Assembly: GCA_934338765.1 (NCBI GenBank)
Contig: CAKRHL010000098.1
Coordinates: 1 to 7,488, forward strand
Length of the DNA stretch: 7,488 nt
From: an uncultured Lachnospiraceae bacterium
Lineage (GTDB): Bacteria; Bacillota; Clostridia; Lachnospirales; Lachnospiraceae
Direction: 5' to 3'
Within the stretch, counting starts at the first letter, position 1. The number at the start of each line of letters is the position of its first letter. Under the pieces are notes generated by a model. The model was given only the letters and a program-made list of their open reading frames with translations. It was not told where the DNA came from and searched no databases. Made by a program: the position numbers and the translations under genes. Shown piece after piece: positions 1 to 5,758 of this stretch.

Positions 1-92
1 TGCAGGTAGTTGAAGTTCTTAAAACTATCTAGGAGCTGGTCTGCTCATATTTTTCCGAAGAACAGTTTACACTATCAGTTTGTGATGCAATA

Positions 93-121
93 TTGAACAT
101 ATATACAAAAGATGATATATT
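93..121 (+). promoter_or_regulatory. Sigma-A promoter of the antitoxin gene
   Basis: A -35 box TTGAAC (93-98) and a -10 box TATATT (116-121) are separated by exactly 17 bp. Transcription would begin near 128, giving a short leader of about 24 nt before the antitoxin ATG at 152. The promoter sits directly in front of the palindrome at 124-138, the arrangement expected of an autoregulated toxin-antitoxin operon. The call rests on sequence match only. Confidence 0.72.
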
Positions 122-123
122 TT

Positions 124-138
124 GCATATACTATATGC
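124..138. promoter_or_regulatory. Perfect palindrome, probable antitoxin operator
   Basis: GCATATA and TATATGC form a perfect 7-bp inverted repeat around a single central C. It lies between the -10 box and the ribosome binding site of the antitoxin gene, covering the expected transcription start. Phd/YefM antitoxins are known to bind short palindromes in their own promoters, so this is the natural candidate operator; binding itself is inferred. As RNA it could also form a 6-bp hairpin that abuts the Shine-Dalgarno sequence at 139-145. Confidence 0.6.
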
Positions 139-151
139 GGAGGTGATTGAT

Positions 152-424
152 ATGTTGACATTACAGGAAACAATAAGACCATCGGCTGATTTGCGAAATC
201 ATTATTCCGAAATATCAAAACTGTGTAAGGAAAACAAAGAAGCAGTGATTATTACAGTAAATGGCAGAGGCGATACGGTTGCGCTTTCCTATGAAGAATA
301 TAAAAATATGAAAGCAAGAATCGAATTACTAGAAGTATTAGCCGAAGCAGAAGATGATGTTAAAAATGGCAGAGTTGCTCCGATAACGGAAACATTTGAC
401 GATTTGAGGAAAATAAGCAAGTGA
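152..424 (+). CDS. Phd/YefM-family type II antitoxin
   Basis: This encodes a 90-residue protein of the Phd/YefM antitoxin type: a DNA-binding N-terminal half that represses its own operon and a C-terminal tail that would wrap and neutralise a RelE/ParE-type toxin. The N-terminal half (about residues 9-50) has the typical run ADLRNHYSEI, then AVIITVNGRGDTVALSYEEY, matching the family pattern of 'vvItrnGrpvavLsyeeY'. The rest is acidic and helical with a VAPITETFDDL tail. ATG 152 is chosen because GGAGGTG (139-145) lies 6 nt upstream; a TTG at 122 in the same frame falls in the promoter/operator and is unlikely. The last few codons (RKISK) may not be native, because the toxin reading frame already begins inside them at about 406. 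The toxin downstream is deleted, so this is an orphan antitoxin. The family call is firm; the cognate toxin type is inferred from a short remnant. Confidence 0.85.
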   Translation: MLTLQETIRPSADLRNHYSEISKLCKENKEAVIITVNGRGDTVALSYEEYKNMKARIELLEVLAEAEDDVKNGRVAPITETFDDLRKISK

Positions 425-483
425 TTGTATATGCTGTCATAGATCAACGTCAGGATTATTTGAATATTATTCGTGGTTTGTAG
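406..483 (+). pseudogene. C-terminal remnant of a RelE/ParE-like toxin
   Basis: In the frame starting at 406, the window reads about 25 codons, EENKQVIVYAV then IDQRQDYLNIIRGL, ending at TAG 481-483. This resembles the final beta-strands of RelE/ParE-superfamily toxins, which often end in a strand followed by a short hydrophobic tail. The frame overlaps the last six codons of the antitoxin gene, and no start, N-terminus or core of a toxin is present. A deletion joining the end of the antitoxin gene to the end of the toxin gene explains it best. GTG at 421 overlaps the antitoxin stop, but a 20-residue product from it would not be a working toxin. The assignment rests on a short piece, so the exact family is uncertain. 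Confidence 0.5.
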
Positions 484-529
484 AAAAGTTCATCATTAAA
501 AAAGAGTCATACCATTGTGGTTCTTATCT

Positions 530-565
530 GTGAAGCCTGTAAAATCAAGGCTTCACAATTTTTTT
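530..565 (+). terminator. Rho-independent terminator after the TA remnant
   Basis: GTGAAGCCT (530-538) pairs with AGGCTTCAC (548-556) in a 9-bp stem with a 9-nt loop, followed by AATTTTTTT (557-565). It lies about 50 nt after the toxin remnant stop and would end the antitoxin transcript before the insertion-sequence remnant. Confidence 0.85.
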
Positions 566-610
566 ACGGATTTTAGCACTCAACCCTTGTTTGCCTGAGT
601 TCTCTACATA

Positions 611-637
611 GTGTCTGCTGATTAACTTGAAAAACCT
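611..637 (+). repeat. Left terminal inverted repeat of the IS remnant
   Basis: The first 12 bases, GTGTCTGCTGAT, are identical to the reverse complement of 1126-1137. Further inward, an AA pair, a GAAA block and scattered bases also match, for 20 of 27 in total. TA (609-610) immediately precedes it. Confidence 0.72.
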
Positions 638-645
638 TGAATTTG

Positions 646-674
646 CTGACTTTTCACCCGTTATCTGTTATAAT
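646..674 (+). promoter_or_regulatory. Extended -10 promoter inside the IS left end
   Basis: A consensus -10 box TATAAT (669-674) is preceded by the extended -10 dinucleotide TG (666-667). A partial -35 box CTGACT (646-651) lies 17 bp upstream and keeps the central TGAC. It is placed to transcribe the transposase, whose probable old start ATG is at 696. I see no terminator between here and 1201, so it could also feed the AlbA/ATPase gene. Confidence 0.65.
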
Positions 675-695
675 AGATGCAAGGGTTTCAATAAA

Positions 696-1106
696 ATGAA
701 ATCATTTTCTTTGCAGATCATCGAAGAATTTTACAAGTAAAGATGCTGCCGCGACATTACAAAAAATGTGCCAGAAAAGATTATCTGGCATTTGCCAAAA
801 GCAAAAAACACAGTGCAAAGAACATGGCATCCGTTTGTCAGGTTCAAAACTTGGGCGACCGGGAGTGAATGTAAAAGTGGATAAAAACAGGAATATCAGG
901 ATAATATCGACAGGATCGAAGTGGAACGTATATTTAGCTTAAGCAAACGTTGTTACGGCATGAGCTGTATTACCACCAAGCTGGAGAAAAACCAGCTTAC
1001 ATCCATCGCATTATCCGTATTTCTCACGAATCTGTTTAAGATGCAGAGACGAATAATTTTTGCCTTTTACATCTGTACCGGATTTGGGATCGATATAGGA
1101 TCATAA
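696..1106 (+). pseudogene. IS5-like DDE transposase, frameshifted and deleted
   Basis: Pieces of one transposase are spread over several frames. ATG 696 opens a 14-codon piece (MKSFSLQIIEEFYK) that ends at TAA 738. A second frame (about 740-820) reads ARKDYLAFAKSKKHSAK, like the linker region of IS5-type transposases. A third frame (814-891) reads CKEHGIRLSGSKLGRP, typical of the segment before the last catalytic glutamate. The fourth (891-1106) reads DNIDRIEVERIFSLSKRCYG and then ITTKLEKNQLTSIALSVF, the C-terminal region with the E of the DDE triad. Between the second and third pieces a large part of the catalytic domain is missing, and a net one-base loss near 886-891 separates the third and fourth. 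GTG 921 could open a 61-residue frame, but it is only the transposase tail. The transposase identity is confident; the exact IS family is less so. Confidence 0.8.
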
Positions 1107-1110
1107 ATCT

Positions 1111-1137
1111 GTGTCTTTCTGTTTGATCAGCAGACAC
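1111..1137 (-). repeat. Right terminal inverted repeat of the IS remnant
   Basis: ATCAGCAGACAC (1126-1137) is the reverse complement of the left end 12-mer. TA (1138-1139) follows. The accessory gene at 1201 begins only 63 bp beyond this end, so the IS end forms part of its upstream region. Confidence 0.72.
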
Positions 1138-1200
1138 TAATTTAAATAAGATGATTATATAAAAAGATTATTCAAATAACAGAGTTAATAGGGGGATTTT

Positions 1201-2667
1201 ATGGCAATACGATCAGTAGAATATCTGCAAAGTCTTGTCCGAGAGCTTGTTAAACTTCCAGACGAGACTGAGTGGGTAGAATTTAAATGTAACAATAAGC
1301 AACCACAGATGATTGGTGAATATATTTCGGCATTAAGCAATTCAGCAGCACTATGCGAACGCCCAAAAGCATATTTGGTTTGGGGTGTAGATGATGCAAC
1401 TCATAAAATTGTTGGAACTGAATTTCAGTATCGTAAAATGAAAAAGGGAAATGAGGAGTTGGAGGCATGGCTTTCCAGAATGCTCTCACCAAGAATTAAT
1501 TTCCGATTTTTTGAGGTTCCTATGGATGAAGGAATGGTTGTGCTGATGGAGATTCCTTGTGCAGAGAAACAACCGGTACAATTTGCGGGTGGTGAATATA
1601 TACGAATTGGAACAAATAAAAAGAACTTAAAAGAATATCCCGATAAAGAAAGAGAATTATGGAGAACATTCGATTCTACACCATATGAACTACGAATTAC
1701 GATGGGAAATTTAGATGAAGATGAAATGGTGTTATTGCTGGATTACTCAAGATATTATGATAAACTGGAAATGCCAATTCCGAGAAATCGGGATAAAGTA
1801 TTGGAAGATTTACAGCATGAAAAGTTCATAAAGAGAAATGATGCTGGTACATGGGATATCACGAACATGGGGGCATTGATGATAGCAAAGGATTTGAAGA
1901 AATTTGAATCTTTGCATAGAAGAACTGTCAGAGTGATTTGGTATAAAGAAAACTCCAGGTTGGAGGCTATTAGGGAAAAAGAATTCTGTGCAGGCTATGC
2001 ATTTTCACATGAAGAAATCGTACAGTATATTATGACGATTATTCCACAGGAAGAGGTAATTGTAGAGGCAACAAGGAAATCTGTTGTCAGTTTCCCGAAA
2101 ATTGCTATCCGTGAGTTGTTGGCAAACGCTATGATACATCAGGATCTTCAGCAAAGAGGTACAAATCCGATGGTTGAAGTGTTTAAAAATCGAATTGAGT
2201 TTTCAAATGCCGGTGCACCGTTGGTAGCAATCGAAAGAATTGTAGATTCAGTGCCGGTATCCCGAAATGAAAATATTGCTGGATTTATGCATAAATGTGG
2301 TATCTGTGAGGAACGTGGCAGTGGTTATGATAAGATCATTGAGGAAACTGGTAAAAATGAATTGCTTGCACCGAGAATTGAAAATCAAAACAATCAATTT
2401 ACAAAAGCAATACTGTTTGCAAAAGTACCATTTGAATTAACGACGAAAGAAGATCGGATGCGTACTTGTTATATGCAGGCTTGTCTGGCATATGTCAATT
2501 TTGAAGGTATTTCTAATTCGGATATTCGAAAGATATTTGGATTGGGAGAAAAAGAGAAAGCGAAAGCATCTCGACTTCTTGCCAGTGCGGTTGAAGGAGG
2601 CTATATTAAAGTAATGGATCCAGATACTGCACCAAGGTATAAAAAGTATATTCCATATTGGGCATAA
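1201..2667 (+). CDS. AlbA_2/Schlafen-type ATP-binding regulator-like protein
   Basis: The 488-residue protein has the architecture of the COG2865-type proteins often annotated as ATP-binding or putative transcriptional regulators. Residues about 20-160 look like the AlbA_2 (Schlafen-type) nucleic-acid-binding domain, with EWVEFK at 24-29 and the later GGEYIRIGTNK near 130-140. Residues about 300-405 look like a degenerate GHKL/HATPase_c region: RELLANAMIHQD (304-315), RIEFSNAGAP (331-340) and ERGSGYDKI (371-379). The end (about 420-488) looks like a winged helix, with ISNSDIRKIFGLG and a KASRLL recognition-like helix. There is no signal peptide or membrane segment. ATG 1201 is supported by AGGGGG (1190-1195) five bases upstream. 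The gene stands alone, 63 bp after the IS remnant, and ends in its own terminator. Its codons are AT-rich (AAA, GAA, ATT preferred) compared with clpB (AAG, GAG, ATC), suggesting acquisition. The biological role is unknown; the family includes regulators and some proteins tied to mobile or defence loci, and nothing here decides between them. Confidence 0.82.
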   Translation: MAIRSVEYLQSLVRELVKLPDETEWVEFKCNNKQPQMIGEYISALSNSAALCERPKAYLVWGVDDATHKIVGTEFQYRKMKKGNEELEAWLSRMLSPRINFRFFEVPMDEGMVVLMEIPCAEKQPVQFAGGEYIRIGTNKKNLKEYPDKERELWRTFDSTPYELRITMGNLDEDEMVLLLDYSRYYDKLEMPIPRNRDKVLEDLQHEKFIKRNDAGTWDITNMGALMIAKDLKKFESLHRRTVRVIWYKENSRLEAIREKEFCAGYAFSHEEIVQYIMTIIPQEEVIVEATRKSVVSFPKIAIRELLANAMIHQDLQQRGTNPMVEVFKNRIEFSNAGAPLVAIERIVDSVPVSRNENIAGFMHKCGICEERGSGYDKIIEETGKNELLAPRIENQNNQFTKAILFAKVPFELTTKEDRMRTCYMQACLAYVNFEGISNSDIRKIFGLGEKEKAKASRLLASAVEGGYIKVMDPDTAPRYKKYIPYWA

Positions 2668-2690
2668 TTTAAGTTTCGCTAAGTTTCACT
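2666..2690 (+). repeat. Tandem decamer repeat, copy 1
   Basis: AAGTTTCGCT (2671-2680) is followed directly by AAGTTTCACT (2681-2690), two 10-bp units differing at one base. With the preceding AATTT, a 24-base segment (2666-2689) is identical to 2805-2828. It begins in the stop codon of the AlbA/ATPase gene. A 10-bp period places both units on the same face of the helix, as in many operators, but binding is not shown. Confidence 0.85.
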
Positions 2691-2731
2691 TATATTGGTA
2701 TTGATGGACAAAAATATAATAGAATAATATG

Positions 2732-2778
2732 AAAAAGCATTGAAAACCGTTGATTAGTGGTTGTTTCAGTGCTTTTTT
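2732..2778 (+). terminator. Terminator of the AlbA/ATPase gene
   Basis: AAAAAGCA (2732-2739) pairs with TGCTTTTT (2770-2777). A T-G wobble, TGAAA/TTTCA and a short ACC/GGT helix with a bulge continue the stem inward. A run of six T follows (2773-2778). The A-run on the left side means it could also work on the minus strand. It separates this gene from the clpB transcription unit. Confidence 0.82.
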
Positions 2779-2804
2779 CTTTCGCCAAAGAAGAAAAAAT
2801 AATG

Positions 2805-2829
2805 AATTTAAGTTTCGCTAAGTTTCACC
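2805..2829 (+). repeat. Tandem decamer repeat, copy 2
   Basis: AAGTTTCGCT (2810-2819) and AAGTTTCACC (2820-2829) repeat copy 1 at a distance of 139 bp, with 24 identical bases (2805-2828). This copy ends 21 bp before the CIRCE-like site and 35 bp before the clpB -35 box, a position from which a bound protein could affect the promoter. The terminator hairpin lies between the two copies. Confidence 0.85.
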
Positions 2830-2850
2830 AAATTCATCTTTTTAAACAAA

Positions 2851-2877
2851 TTAGCACTCGACACTTGACGTGGCTAA
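2851..2877. promoter_or_regulatory. Degenerate CIRCE (HrcA operator)-like site before clpB
   Basis: TTAGCACTC (2851-2859) is an exact left half of the CIRCE element. Nine bases later, at the canonical spacing, CGTGGCTAA (2869-2877) keeps 5 of 9 bases of the right half, including the outer GCTAA. The site overlaps the clpB -35 box, where a bound HrcA repressor would block transcription. CIRCE control of heat-shock genes such as groESL and dnaK is established in Firmicutes; control of this clpB is inferred, and the weak right half leaves real doubt. Confidence 0.5.
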
Positions 2878-2893
2878 CAAAAGGTGCTATATT
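2865..2893 (+). promoter_or_regulatory. Sigma-A promoter of clpB
   Basis: The -35 box TTGACG (2865-2870) and -10 box TATATT (2888-2893) are separated by 17 bp. Transcription would start near 2900, giving a leader of about 148 nt before the clpB ATG. The -35 box lies inside the CIRCE-like site. Confidence 0.8.
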
Positions 2894-3000
2894 GTAGTCA
2901 ATCTGAGAGAGAACCACATCGGGGATATATTGAAAGGTACCTGTATATCCTAAGAAAAGGGACATTTCAGAGAGGTGAGTGTAAATAGAGAAAGAGTAGA

Positions 3001-3026
3001 ACCTGCGGCGAGATCCGCAGGTTTTT
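3001..3026 (+). terminator. Terminator-like hairpin in the clpB leader
   Basis: ACCTGCGG (3001-3008) pairs perfectly with CCGCAGGT (3015-3022) around a 6-nt loop, and T3022-T3026 follow. It lies between the clpB promoter and its ribosome binding site, 21 nt before the start codon. A short, GC-rich stem plus U-tract is the form of an intrinsic terminator, so it could attenuate clpB transcription. The U-tract is short, and it could instead be a leader stem affecting stability or translation. Confidence 0.5.
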
Positions 3027-3047
3027 GAGAAAGGCAAGGTGATTTCA

Positions 3048-5624
3048 ATGAACATCAGTAAATTTACGACGAAGTCACAGGAAGTAGTACAGGAATGTGA
3101 GAAGGTTGCCATGGATTACGGTCATCAGGAGATGGGTGAGGATCATCTGTTGGCGGCAATGCTGCGGGTAGAGGGAAGCCTGATTCCGAAGCTCATTGAA
3201 AAGATGGGAATAGATGTGGATGTATTCCAGGCACAGGTAGATGGCGTGCTGGCAAAACGTCCAAAGGTAAGCGGCGGAGATATGCGGATTGACCGCTATC
3301 TGAATGAGGCGTTGATATATGCTGAGGACGAGGCAAAGCGGATGGGAGATGAATATGTATCCGTGGAGCATCTTTTCTTAAGTATGCTGGAGCATCCAAG
3401 CCGCGAGATCAAGGCATTGATGAAACAGTGCCAGATCACCAGAGAGCGTTTTTTGCAGGCATTGTCCCAGGTGCGGGGAAACCAACGTGTGACCAGTGAT
3501 AATCCGGAGGCCACCTATGATGCTCTGGAAAAATACGGCTATGATCTGGTGGAGAGAGCCAGAGAGGGCAAGATCGATCCGGTGATCGGCAGAGATAATG
3601 AGATCCGTCATATTATCCGGATCCTTTCCAGAAAGTCCAAGAATAATCCGGTGCTGATCGGTGAGCCCGGCGTTGGTAAGACGGCTGCAGTAGAAGGACT
3701 GGCACAGCGTATTGTGAAGGGAGATGTGCCGGAGGGCTTAAAGGACAAAAAGATCTTTGCACTGGATATGGGCTCTCTGGTTGCCGGAGCGAAGTACCGT
3801 GGAGAGTTCGAGGAGCGTCTGAAAGCATTACTGGAGGAGGTCAAGAAGAGTGAAGGACAGATCATTCTCTTTATTGATGAGCTGCATACCATTGTAGGAG
3901 CCGGTAAAACAGAGGGTTCTATGGATGCCGGCAATATGTTAAAGCCAATGCTTGCCAGAGGCGAGCTTCATTGTATCGGTGCGACCACGTTGGATGAGTA
4001 CCGGCAGTATATTGAAAAGGATGCGGCTCTGGAACGTCGTTTCCAGCCGGTTATGGTATCAGAGCCAACCGTGGAGGATACGATTTCCATTCTCCGTGGC
4101 ATCAAGGAGCGTTATGAGGTATTCCATGGCGTGAAGATCACAGACAGCTCCCTGGTAGCAGCAGCAACACTTTCCAATCGTTATATTTCCGACCGTTTCC
4201 TGCCGGACAAGGCAATCGACCTGGTAGATGAGGCGTGCGCCATGATCAAGACAGAGCTTGATAGTATGCCGGCGGAGTTAGATGAGCTGAACCGTCAGAT
4301 CATGCAGCTTCGTATTGAGGAGCAGGCATTAAAGAAAGAAACGGATCACCTTTCCCAGGAGCGTCTGGAGGCATTGCAGAAGGAGCTGGCAGAGCTTCAG
4401 GAGAAGTTTGAACACCAGAAGGCACAGTGGGAAAGTGAAAAGGCTGAGGTGGATAAGGTAAGCAAGATCAAGGAGGAGAGAGATTCTCTTCGCAATGAGA
4501 TGGAGCAGGCGCAGGCAAGGGGCGATTACACCAAGGCGGCGGAGATTCAGTATGGCAGGCTGCCGGAGCTGGAAAGACAGCTTGAGGAGGCAGAAGAGAA
4601 GGCGAAACAGCGCGGAGATTCCATGGTGCAGGAGGCTGTGACTGAGGAAGAAATTGCCAAGATCATTTCCCGCTGGACCGGTATTCCGATTGCAAAGCTG
4701 ACCGAGGGAGAGCGTGAGAAGACACTTCATCTGGCTGATGAGCTTCATAAGAGAGTCGTTGGACAGGATGAGGGTGTAGAACTGGTATCCGAGGCAATCC
4801 TTCGATCTAAGGCAGGGATCAAGGATCCAACGAAGCCGATCGGTTCCTTCCTGTTCTTAGGTCCTACCGGAGTCGGTAAGACGGAGCTGGCCAAGACACT
4901 GGCGCAGGCATTGTTTGATGATGAAAATGCAATGGTCCGTATTGATATGAGTGAATATATGGAGAAGTATTCTGTGGCACGTCTGATCGGAGCGCCTCCG
5001 GGATATGTCGGTTATGAGGAGGGCGGCCAGCTGACCGAGGCAGTCCGCAGAAAACCATATTCCGTTGTACTTTTCGATGAGATTGAGAAGGCACATCCGG
5101 ATGTGTTCAATGTGCTGCTGCAGGTACTGGATGATGGACGTATCACGGATTCCCAGGGCAGAACCGTTGATTTCAAAAACACGATCCTGATCCTGACTTC
5201 TAATATTGGCTCCACTTATCTGTTGGAGGGCATTGAGGAAGACGGAACCATCAGTGAGGAGGCAAGAAACCAGACGATGGCAGATCTGAGGGCTTCTTTC
5301 CGTCCGGAGTTTTTGAACCGTCTGGATGAGATTATTCTCTTTAAGCCGCTGACGAAGGACAATATCCACGGTATTATAGACATTCTGATGGATGAGTTAA
5401 ATGGCAGACTTCGTGAGAAGGAGCTTACTGTGGAGCTGACTCCGGCAGCCATGGATCTGATCGTGGAACAGGCATATGAGCCGGCGTTTGGTGCGCGTCC
5501 GTTGAAGCGTTATCTGCAAAAGCATGTGGAAACTTTGCTGGCACGTCGGATTCTGGAGGATACGGTTCACGCCGGGGATACCATTGTGATCGACAGTCAG
5601 GATGGGGTACTTGTCACCAGATAA
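3048..5624 (+). CDS. clpB: ClpB disaggregase (Hsp100 AAA+ chaperone)
   Basis: ClpB is the cytosolic hexameric ATPase that, with DnaK/DnaJ/GrpE, threads aggregated proteins through its pore and returns them to solution after stress. The 858-residue product has full family length. The N-domain spans about 1-145. NBD1 has Walker A GEPGVGKT (205-212), pore-loop Y250 in AGAKYRGEF, Walker B D277/E278 and the ERRFQ arginines (330, 331). A long coiled-coil middle domain (about 403-530) marks ClpB rather than ClpC or ClpA. NBD2 has Walker A GPTGVGKT (605-612), pore-loop Y653 in [13 protein letters not shown], Walker B D677/E678, arginine R758 in EFLNRLDEI and a sensor-2 GARPLKR (from 815). There is no ClpP-binding loop typical of ClpA/ClpC/ClpX. 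ATG 3048 is chosen because AAGGTG (3036-3041) lies 6 nt upstream; the in-frame GTG 3039 lies inside that site. It is a single-gene unit with its own promoter, CIRCE-like site and leader hairpin, and it converges on putP. Confidence 0.97.
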   Translation: MNISKFTTKSQEVVQECEKVAMDYGHQEMGEDHLLAAMLRVEGSLIPKLIEKMGIDVDVFQAQVDGVLAKRPKVSGGDMRIDRYLNEALIYAEDEAKRMGDEYVSVEHLFLSMLEHPSREIKALMKQCQITRERFLQALSQVRGNQRVTSDNPEATYDALEKYGYDLVERAREGKIDPVIGRDNEIRHIIRILSRKSKNNPVLIGEPGVGKTAAVEGLAQRIVKGDVPEGLKDKKIFALDMGSLVAGAKYRGEFEERLKALLEEVKKSEGQIILFIDELHTIVGAGKTEGSMDAGNMLKPMLARGELHCIGATTLDEYRQYIEKDAALERRFQPVMVSEPTVEDTISILRGIKERYEVFHGVKITDSSLVAAATLSNRYISDRFLPDKAIDLVDEACAMIKTELDSMPAELDELNRQIMQLRIEEQALKKETDHLSQERLEALQKELAELQEKFEHQKAQWESEKAEVDKVSKIKEERDSLRNEMEQAQARGDYTKAAEIQYGRLPELERQLEEAEEKAKQRGDSMVQEAVTEEEIAKIISRWTGIPIAKLTEGEREKTLHLADELHKRVVGQDEGVELVSEAILRSKAGIKDPTKPIGSFLFLGPTGVGKTELAKTLAQALFDDENAMVRIDMSEYMEKYSVARLIGAPPGYVGYEEGGQLTEAVRRKPYSVVLFDEIEKAHPDVFNVLLQVLDDGRITDSQGRTVDFKNTILILTSNIGSTYLLEGIEEDGTISEEARNQTMADLRASFRPEFLNRLDEIILFKPLTKDNIHGIIDILMDELNGRLREKELTVELTPAAMDLIVEQAYEPAFGARPLKRYLQKHVETLLARRILEDTVHAGDTIVIDSQDGVLVTR

Positions 5625-5630
5625 CATTTT

Positions 5631-5651
5631 ATAAAAACAGGCAATCCTGTT
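5631..5651 (-). terminator. Distal minus-strand terminator beyond putP
   Basis: AACAGG (5636-5641) and CCTGTT (5646-5651) form a 6-bp stem with a 4-nt loop. Read on the minus strand it is followed by TTTTTAT, so it would stop leftward transcripts just before they run into clpB. It has no T-run on the plus strand. The stem is short, so it is at most a back-up site. Confidence 0.45.
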
Positions 5652-5679
5652 AACATTTCAGAAATTGTCCTGCAAGAAT

Positions 5680-5708
5680 AAAAAAGGGCAAAACCAGCGT
5701 TTTGCCCT
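5680..5708 (-). terminator. Minus-strand terminator downstream of putP
   Basis: AGGGCAAAAC (5685-5694) pairs with GTTTTGCCCT (5699-5708) around a 4-nt loop. A5680-A5685 gives a run of T on the minus strand right after the stem, the pattern of a Rho-independent terminator for leftward transcription from putP. On the plus strand no T-run follows, so it is unlikely to end clpB. Confidence 0.72.
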
Positions 5709-5711
5709 CCA

Positions 5712-5730
5712 AGAATTGCTTCGCAATTCT
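5712..5730. other. Short hairpin between convergent terminators
   Basis: AGAATTGC (5712-5719) and GCAATTCT (5723-5730) form an 8-bp inverted repeat with a 3-nt loop, flanked by CCAA (5709-5712) and TTGG (5733-5736) that could lengthen the stem with a bulge. No T-run follows on either strand, so it is not a classical terminator. I see no gene in this stretch; it may be part of a dispersed repeat. Confidence 0.4.
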
Positions 5731-5758
5731 CGTTGGCTTCCCTCTACGCTACGAGCAT

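Larger units (their letters stand above)
611..1137 (+). mobile_element. Decayed, internally deleted IS element (IS5-like)
   Basis: This 527-bp element starts with GTGTCTGCTGAT (611-622) and ends with the reverse complement of the same 12-mer (1126-1137). The two ends agree at 20 of 27 positions when extended inward. TA dinucleotides (609-610 and 1138-1139) flank both ends and could be a 2-bp target duplication, though two bases are weak evidence. Inside are an outward-to-inward promoter and broken pieces of a DDE transposase reading left to right, ending 31 bp before the right end. An intact element of this kind would be about three times as long, so most of the transposase is deleted and the element cannot move by itself. 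The IS5-like family label rests on transposase motifs, not on a database match. Confidence 0.72.

Noticed and set aside
122..151. Upstream TTG start adding 10 residues to the antitoxin
   Set aside because: It lies on the operator palindrome and at the transcription start; ATG 152 has an ideal ribosome binding site.
421..483. A 20-codon GTG-start peptide overlapping the antitoxin stop
   Set aside because: It is the end of a deleted toxin frame; too short for a toxin and without its own ribosome binding site.
921..1106. A 61-residue GTG-start protein
   Set aside because: The sequence is the C-terminal tail of the broken transposase, and the frame extends upstream into other transposase pieces.
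2666..2829. CRISPR-like reading of the repeated 24-mer
   Set aside because: Only two copies, spaced 139 bp apart, with a terminator between them; no regular spacers and no cas genes.
2930..2953. A 7-codon TTG leader peptide in the clpB leader
   Set aside because: Very short, weak start, no codon bias pointing to attenuation by translation.
2834..3112. Minus-strand frames over the clpB leader and N-terminus
   Set aside because: No ribosome binding site, no recognisable family, and overlap with the clpB promoter and coding sequence.
4329..5369. Long minus-strand frames within clpB
   Set aside because: They are antisense shadows of strongly biased clpB codons, with leucine/glutamine-rich low-complexity translations.
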